Translations under genes and position numbers: made by a program
Assembly: GCA_963530895.1 (NCBI GenBank)
Contig: CAUSFO010000060.1
Span: forward strand, 1-10,542
DNA: 10,542 bases
Source of the DNA: JABCPE02 sp963530895
GTDB taxonomy: Bacteria > Bacteroidota > Bacteroidia > Flavobacteriales > Weeksellaceae
Reading direction: 5' to 3'
The notes under the pieces: generated by a model
The model's input: the letters and a program-made list of their open reading frames with translations, nothing else
Told to the model about the DNA's origin: nothing
Databases searched by the model: none
Part shown: positions 6,838-10,542 of the stretch, in pieces
Layout of the letters: the number at the start of each line of letters is the position of its first letter
How positions within the stretch are numbered: position 1 is the first letter of the stretch

Positions 6838-7836
6838 TTATTTGTATTTCTGAGCCAAAGCCTGCAGAATACTCCATGTTTCTGCATCTAAAATGCCATC
6901 ATAGTTTTCTGGTCTGAAATGATACTGAAACGCCTCTATGACGCTTTTGGTCTGTTTGTCCCACATTCCTGTGATTTGGATATCATACCCAAAACTCTTA
7001 AAGGTTGATTGTATTTTTCTTATAAAAGAAGCATCTTCATATAGTGTAGCAGTATCTTCTAATGCACTTGAATAAAATTCTTGTTTTTTATCCTCATCAT
7101 ACCACATGCCTATTTGGTGCTTTTCATATAATGTTTTCCAAGGAAACAGAGGGCCTGGGTCTTGTTTTCTTGTCGGAGCAATATCCGAATGAGCTAAAAT
7201 ATTAGTAGGAGGAATCATATATCTTTTGCTGATGTCTTTCACCAAAACAGCTATTTTTTCGATTTGATGTTCAGGGAATGCCTGAAATTGTCTCTTTCCT
7301 AAACTATCTACTACATAGCCTGTGTTTACTATTTCTATACCTATAGAGCTGTCATTCAGATTGTTGCTGTTTTTCCAAGCACTTATCCCTGCATGATAAG
7401 CTCTTTTGTTTTCATCTACTAATTGATAGATTTCATGATCATCTAAATCACTTACAAGATAATGAGAACTAACCGACTGCTGTGTCAAAACTCTTATGGA
7501 TTTTTCATTATCCAAAGCCGTATAATGCAGAATGATAAATCTCTGGCGGAAGCCTTGTCCCAAGGAAGGGAAGAAAGTTTTAGTGATTTTATATTTTTTT
7601 GGTTTAGCTGAAACTATAGAACCATAGCTTATCGTATTATTATTTTTGGTGCTGTCCGCTATGTTCACTCTATAAAAATCCTCTGTTCCTATATGGACTA
7701 TTTCACCTTTTTTTTCCTTTTCAGAGTTTGTTTTGTTTGGGTCTAATGAAGATTTGGCTGCATCAGCTATTTTTTTCTGCGAATCACAAGAAAAAGCCAA
7801 AATACATAAGCAGCTGATATAAAATATTTTACGCAT
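6838..7836 (-). CDS. AmiD-like N-acetylmuramoyl-L-alanine amidase lipoprotein with peptidoglycan-binding domain
   Basis: This zinc amidase cuts the bond between N-acetylmuramic acid and L-alanine in peptidoglycan or anhydro-muropeptides, probably from the periplasmic face of the outer membrane. The 332-residue product starts with a lipoprotein signal (lipobox AFSC, Cys17) and a linker rich in Lys, Ser and Asn to about residue 90. An Amidase_2 domain follows (about 95-245). Expected zinc ligands are visible: His104 (ILHYTA), His216 (LAHSDIAP) and Asp226 (RKQDPGPLFPW), with Glu168 in SIGIEI and Lys224 as catalytic residues. SSHYLV, YHAGISAW and LNDSSIGIE closely resemble E. coli AmiD. The C-terminal 265-330 is a PG_binding_1 module (IQSTFKSFGYDI, GMWDKQTKSVIEAFQ, DGILDAETW). 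It is complete and divergent from the tRNA cluster, with its own promoter element. Role in wall recycling is inferred from AmiD. Confidence 0.95.
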   Translation of the reverse strand: MRKIFYISCLCILAFSCDSQKKIADAAKSSLDPNKTNSEKEKKGEIVHIGTEDFYRVNIADSTKNNNTISYGSIVSAKPKKYKITKTFFPSLGQGFRQRFIILHYTALDNEKSIRVLTQQSVSSHYLVSDLDDHEIYQLVDENKRAYHAGISAWKNSNNLNDSSIGIEIVNTGYVVDSLGKRQFQAFPEHQIEKIAVLVKDISKRYMIPPTNILAHSDIAPTRKQDPGPLFPWKTLYEKHQIGMWYDEDKKQEFYSSALEDTATLYEDASFIRKIQSTFKSFGYDIQITGMWDKQTKSVIEAFQYHFRPENYDGILDAETWSILQALAQKYK

Positions 7837-7864
7837 GATATAAATAATTAAACTAATTTTTTTT

Positions 7865-7872
7865 CAAAAATA
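7865..7872 (-). promoter_or_regulatory. Bacteroidetes-type -7 element for the amidase gene
   Basis: On the - strand TATTTTTG fits TAnnTTTG and sits 28 bases before the ATG at 7836. No convincing -33 TTG box was seen; the upstream DNA is nearly pure A/T, so the match could be fortuitous. Confidence 0.45.
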
Positions 7873-7893
7873 CGAATATTTTTTTTAAAAAAA

Positions 7894-7924
7894 TTTGTAG
7901 GTTAAAAAAAAAGTTATACCTTTG
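7894..7924 (+). promoter_or_regulatory. Textbook Bacteroidetes promoter of the tRNA cluster
   Basis: TTTG (7894-7897), a spacer of exactly 19 bases and TACCTTTG (7917-7924) reproduce the full Bacteroidetes primary sigma consensus TTTG-N19-TAnnTTTG. The first tRNA begins 38 bases after it, so all three tRNAs are likely made as one precursor. Confidence 0.85.
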
Positions 7925-7962
7925 CAAAGCAAATAAAGAAAGGGAGTTCTTAAAGAATAAAA

Positions 7963-8045
7963 GGAGGGTTGCCGGAGTGGTTAACGGAGCAGTTTGCTAA
8001 ACTGTCGACTTTCGGGTCGCATGAGTTCGAATCTCATACCCTCCG
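7963..8045 (+). tRNA. tRNA-Ser (anticodon GCT)
   Basis: The acceptor stem GGAGGGT (7963-7969) pairs with ACCCTCC (8038-8044), with discriminator G at 8045. The anticodon stem GCAGT/ACTGT encloses TTGCTAA, giving anticodon GCT (7996-7998), which reads AGC/AGU serine codons. A long variable arm around GTCGACTTTCGGGTCGC, typical of class II tRNA-Ser, precedes the T arm with TTCGAAT. CCA is not encoded and must be added enzymatically. Confidence 0.97.
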
Positions 8046-8061
8046 CAACTGGTAAAATATT

Positions 8062-8136
8062 CGGGGTGTAGCGTAGCCCGGTCATCGCGCCTGGTTTGGG
8101 ACCAGGAGGTCGCAGGTTCGAATCCTGCCACCCCGA
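8062..8136 (+). tRNA. tRNA-Pro (anticodon TGG)
   Basis: The acceptor stem CGGGGTG (8062-8068) pairs with CACCCCG (8129-8135), with discriminator A at 8136. The anticodon stem CCTGG/CCAGG encloses TTTGGGA, giving anticodon TGG (8097-8099). The T arm GCAGG-TTCGAAT-CCTGC is perfect. CCA is not encoded. It lies 16 bases after tRNA-Ser. Confidence 0.97.
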
Positions 8137-8172
8137 CAAAAGTTTATTAGTTCTTTTTTAAAACTAATTAAT

Positions 8173-8246
8173 GGGTGCGTAGCTCAGCTGGATAGAGCAT
8201 CTGCCTTCTAAGCAGACGGTCAAAGGTTCGAATCCTTTCGCGCTCA
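8173..8246 (+). tRNA. tRNA-Arg (anticodon TCT)
   Basis: The anticodon stem TCTGC/GCAGA encloses CTTCTAA, giving anticodon TCT (8207-8209), which reads AGA/AGG. The acceptor stem GGGTGCG (8173-8179) pairs with CGCGCTC (8239-8245) through five Watson-Crick pairs and two G-U wobbles (positions 2-71 and 4-69), with discriminator A at 8246. The T arm AAAGG-TTCGAAT-CCTTT is intact. CCA is not encoded. The 36-base spacer after tRNA-Pro holds a weak 7-bp hairpin (8146-8152 with 8162-8168). Confidence 0.95.
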
Positions 8247-8259
8247 CGGAATTTTAAAT

Positions 8260-8292
8260 AAAAACATCTTCAATTTTTGGAGATGTTTTTTT
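8260..8292 (+). terminator. Rho-independent terminator of the tRNA cluster
   Basis: AAAAACATCT (8260-8269) pairs perfectly with AGATGTTTTT (8281-8290), and the stem can extend inward by a T-G wobble plus three pairs. The T-run at 8286-8292 completes it. It lies 14 bases after tRNA-Arg. Confidence 0.9.
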
Positions 8293-8347
8293 ATTTGCTA
8301 AAAATTAAAAATCATTTTAAATACTCGAAATTTCACTTTTTGATAAA

Positions 8348-8380
8348 TGTCAAAGGATATTTGTCAGATTTCATGGAAAT
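8348..8380 (+). promoter_or_regulatory. Candidate operator and promoter region of the efflux operon
   Basis: Two adjacent short inverted repeats lie 30-62 bases before the chosen TolC-family start. The first, 8348-8366, is TGTCAAAGGATATTTGTCA, with arms TG-CAAA and TTTG-CA in symmetry (six of nine pairs). The second, 8368-8380, is ATTTCATGGAAAT, with perfect 5-bp arms. The first overlaps GATATTTG (8356-8363), one base off the TAnnTTTG element, so a repressor bound here would block the best promoter candidate. No regulator gene is in the window. AT-rich DNA gives such palindromes by chance, so this is a candidate only. Confidence 0.35.
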
Positions 8381-8409
8381 TTGCATCATCAAATAAACAA
8401 ACAAAATAT

Positions 8410-9810
8410 ATGACAAGTAAGAATAAGTTGTATTATGCATTATTATTTATGTCTTCTTTCAGTTTTGGGCAGTCTTCTTCTGACCAGCTGAAAGAACTCA
8501 TTAATAGTGCATTAGAAAGAGATGGGCAGTACCAACAGCAAAATCTGGAACTGCAGTATGTGGATATTGACCAAAAGAGATTAACTGATACTTTCCTTCC
8601 AAAAGTAGAACTTACAGGAAGGGTAGGCTATATGGATACGCGGATAAATTACACTTCGCCAGAGATGGGAATTCCGCCGATTCCTCGTCTGTTCCCAGGG
8701 ATGAAAATTCCTTCTCAGGATAATACTTTAGGGATTTCTGGGTTTTCGGGAGCGTCTAAATTACAGGCTTCTGTGGTGCTTTTTTCAGGAGGAAAAGTAG
8801 GACATTTGAAAAAAGCCTTAAACGAGAAAAAACTTTCCCAGCAAGAACTTTTATCCAGCAGTAGGAATGAAGTGATTACTTCTATTGCGAAAATTTATGA
8901 CCAATTTGCATTGGTTCATCAGTCTAAAAAAGTTTTAGATGAAAGCAAAAAAAGATTGGAAATCAATAGAAAAACAGCAGAAAAAGCGCTTGGATACGGG
9001 CTGATAACGCCGTATGATTTTAAGAAAATAGAACTAGCGCAGGTTACGCTGGATACTAAAATGATAGAATACGAAGGAAAGCGCGAACTGCTTATCACTC
9101 AGCTGCATATTCTGACAGGGATGGACAGAGAGCGCATTGCAGAGATAGAGCCGGATTTACAGGTTTTAAATTATGTAGTGGAGGACAAATCCATAGAAAA
9201 CAGACCTGAAATAAAAGCCCTAAACCACGGAATAGCTGCGGCGGAATACAAAATAAAAGCCGAGAAAACTTGGTGGATTCCAAAGGTGCAGCTTTCTACT
9301 TCGTTGTCTTACTTTGGGCTTTATGGCGACCATATTCAGACTTCTAATGATGTGGTTCCTCATTTGGTGAAAAAACTGGATCTTCATACCAAACCACTTA
9401 GTCTTTTCCCGATGTTTAATGCTGGAATAGGCTTTAAATGGAGTCTTTTCGATGGGAATACAGGAAAACGAGAAGCTGAAAAAAGCAAGATAGACAAAAT
9501 GGTTTTGGAGAACAAAAAAGCAGATGCACAGAGAAAATTGCAGCTAAATCTTGCAAATAATCAGACCAATTATGACATTGCTTTGGCTCAGATAGAATTA
9601 AAGGACAAGGCTCGTAAAATCGCCAAAAATGCATTAGACCAAGTGGAAAAAGAATTCCGCTACGGCGTGAAAAAATCTATGGATCTGATAGATGCTGAAA
9701 ACGATTTGGAAAAGGCTGAATTAGAATACAAAACAGCTGTGTTTAACCAAAGAAGAGCAGCGATAGAACTGATGAAATCCACGCAAAATTTAGATGTAGA
9801 AAAATTTTAA
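8410..9810 (+). CDS. TolC-family outer membrane efflux protein
   Basis: This is the outer membrane channel of a tripartite efflux or secretion system. The ATG at 8410 is chosen over the in-frame ATG at 8347 because it puts the signal peptide (MTSKNKLYYALLFMSSFSFG, cut near Gln21) at the N terminus and leaves the likely regulatory palindromes outside the gene. The product is 466 residues, normal for the family. The two-fold internal repeat of TolC proteins is visible. LPKVELTG (63-70) recurs as IPKVQLST (290-297), VLFSGGKVGHLKKA (123-136) as SLFDGNTGKREAEK (345-358), and YGLITPYDF (196-204) as YGVKKSMDL (418-426). Long polar helices lie between, for example 131-235 and 350-460. A gene for a periplasmic adaptor follows after 49 bases, which fixes the context as efflux. 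The transported compound is unknown. Confidence 0.93.
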   Translation: MTSKNKLYYALLFMSSFSFGQSSSDQLKELINSALERDGQYQQQNLELQYVDIDQKRLTDTFLPKVELTGRVGYMDTRINYTSPEMGIPPIPRLFPGMKIPSQDNTLGISGFSGASKLQASVVLFSGGKVGHLKKALNEKKLSQQELLSSSRNEVITSIAKIYDQFALVHQSKKVLDESKKRLEINRKTAEKALGYGLITPYDFKKIELAQVTLDTKMIEYEGKRELLITQLHILTGMDRERIAEIEPDLQVLNYVVEDKSIENRPEIKALNHGIAAAEYKIKAEKTWWIPKVQLSTSLSYFGLYGDHIQTSNDVVPHLVKKLDLHTKPLSLFPMFNAGIGFKWSLFDGNTGKREAEKSKIDKMVLENKKADAQRKLQLNLANNQTNYDIALAQIELKDKARKIAKNALDQVEKEFRYGVKKSMDLIDAENDLEKAELEYKTAVFNQRRAAIELMKSTQNLDVEKF

Positions 9811-9859
9811 TAACAAACAAACTGAATAATTTTAACAACCAAATAAAATCAACAAAGAA

Positions 9860-10542
9860 ATGAAACTAAACGATATAAAAATTAAAAACAATGCTGTAAA
9901 ATCTGCTCTTTTATTGACTGCATTTGCATTGGTTTCTTGTAACAGCGAAAAACAGGAAAACGCAGTGGAAGGAAAAGTGAAAAAAGAAGTGATTTCTTTC
10001 GCTCCGAAAATCACAGGGAGAATTTTGGAAATCTATGTAGAAGAAGGGCAGACTGTAAAGGCAGGAGATACACTCGCGAAGATAGATGCGCCGGAGATTT
10101 CGGCTAAAATAGCTCAGGCACAGGGAGCGACTAATGCAGCGGCTGCACAAGCTGAGATGGCAAGAAATGGCGCTACGGCAAACCAATTAAGCCAGCTAAG
10201 AGCCAAAGAAAGAGGACTTCGTGAGCAGTATGAATACGCACAAAAATCATACAACAGAGCTACTAATATGTTCAAAGACAGTCTGATGTCTCCACAGGCA
10301 TACGATGAAGTTATCGCTAAATATCAAGGTGCAAAAGCGCAATATGATGCGGTAATCGCGGAGCTGAGAGATGTGGAAAACGGAACTCGTTATGAGAGAA
10401 TCAGTATGGCGGCTGGACAGGCTGAGCAGGCAGCAGGAGCACTACAAGAGGCAAAAGTAGCCTATTCGGAGCGATATGTGATTGCTACCAGCGATATGGA
10501 AATAGAATCTATCACACTTCACAAAGGTGAGCTGGCGACAGC
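9860..10542 (+). CDS. HlyD-family periplasmic adaptor lipoprotein (3' truncated by window edge)
   Basis: This is the membrane fusion protein that links an inner membrane pump with the TolC-type channel encoded upstream. The frame starts at the ATG at 9860, after an A-rich leader, and stays open to the right edge (227 codons). A lipoprotein signal ends in ALVSC with Cys27, so it is anchored by lipid rather than by a membrane helix. The first half of the biotinyl-lipoyl domain is clear at about 45-80 (VISFAPKITGRILEIYV, EEGQTVKAGDTLAKI). A long Ala/Gln/Glu-rich helical hairpin follows (about 82-203), with a turn near DSLMSPQAYDE. The return strand YVIATSDMEIESITLHKGE begins the second half of the lipoyl domain. 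The barrel domains are outside. Whether the pump is an ABC, MFS or RND protein depends on the next genes. Confidence 0.93.
   Translation, partial: MKLNDIKIKNNAVKSALLLTAFALVSCNSEKQENAVEGKVKKEVISFAPKITGRILEIYVEEGQTVKAGDTLAKIDAPEISAKIAQAQGATNAAAAQAEMARNGATANQLSQLRAKERGLREQYEYAQKSYNRATNMFKDSLMSPQAYDEVIAKYQGAKAQYDAVIAELRDVENGTRYERISMAAGQAEQAAGALQEAKVAYSERYVIATSDMEIESITLHKGELAT

Noticed and set aside
6810..6887. N-terminal extension of the small membrane protein from the Met at 6887
   Set aside because: It would overlap the amidase gene by 50 bases and put the TACCTTTG element inside the gene; the added residues look like read-through of a non-coding frame.
8141..8172. Hairpin between tRNA-Pro and tRNA-Arg as a terminator
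   Set aside because: The stem is only 7 A/T-rich pairs with one G-C, and the T-run lies in the loop, not after the stem; at most it is a processing feature.
8347..8409. N-terminal extension of the TolC-family protein from the ATG at 8347
   Set aside because: It would put 21 polar residues before a good signal peptide and would place the palindromic regulatory candidates inside the coding region.
9911..10186. Open frames on the - strand opposite the adaptor gene
   Set aside because: The + strand carries an intact HlyD-type adaptor with lipobox and lipoyl domain; the opposite frames are Ser/Cys/Phe-rich shadows.
1..10542. CRISPR array, insertion sequence, phage or integrase attachment at the tRNA genes
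   Set aside because: No regularly spaced repeats, no transposase or integrase frames, and no duplicated tRNA 3' ends were seen; the tRNA genes are followed by a normal terminator.

Overview
The window looks like chromosome from a low-GC member of the Bacteroidetes, most likely a flavobacterium of the Chryseobacterium/Elizabethkingia/Riemerella group. Several genes have promoter elements of the Bacteroidetes type (TAnnTTTG, in one case with a TTTG box 19 bases upstream). Starts are preceded by A-rich leaders rather than Shine-Dalgarno sequences. Other signs are SFGQ-type signal peptide ends, several short-leader lipoproteins, and a C-terminal TonB-dependent receptor barrel ending in Phe. The genus is inferred from overall protein style, not from a search.

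Left part (1-2184): the 3' end of a TonB-dependent siderophore-type receptor, closed by a clear hairpin terminator. It is followed by two very AT-rich orphan genes for an exported protein and a lipoprotein, with a TATATTTG promoter element in front.

Centre (2223-6509): a tight four-gene + strand operon. It begins with 5'-methylthioadenosine/S-adenosylhomocysteine nucleosidase (mtnN), followed 4 bases later by two paralogous DUF3526-type ABC-2 permeases and an ABC ATPase. Gaps are 2 to 6 bases, and the operon ends at a bidirectional terminator shared with the converging - strand genes. The ABC genes form a complete exporter-type complex; its substrate is unknown.

Right-centre (6498-8292): on the - strand, a lipoprotein N-acetylmuramoyl-L-alanine amidase of the AmiD type with a C-terminal peptidoglycan-binding domain, followed by a small two-helix membrane protein with its own promoter. 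Divergent from the amidase is a tRNA cluster, Ser(GCT)-Pro(TGG)-Arg(TCT), with a textbook Bacteroidetes promoter and a strong terminator.

Right end (8348-10542): the first two genes of an efflux operon, a TolC-family outer membrane factor and a lipoprotein HlyD-type periplasmic adaptor that runs off the edge. The inner membrane pump must lie beyond the window. Two adjacent short palindromes in front of the TolC gene are a candidate operator.

I did not find CRISPR arrays, insertion sequences, phage genes or a clearly new defence or biosynthetic system. The most interesting points are the mtnN/DUF3526 operon, the AT-rich orphan pair and the palindromes before the efflux operon.
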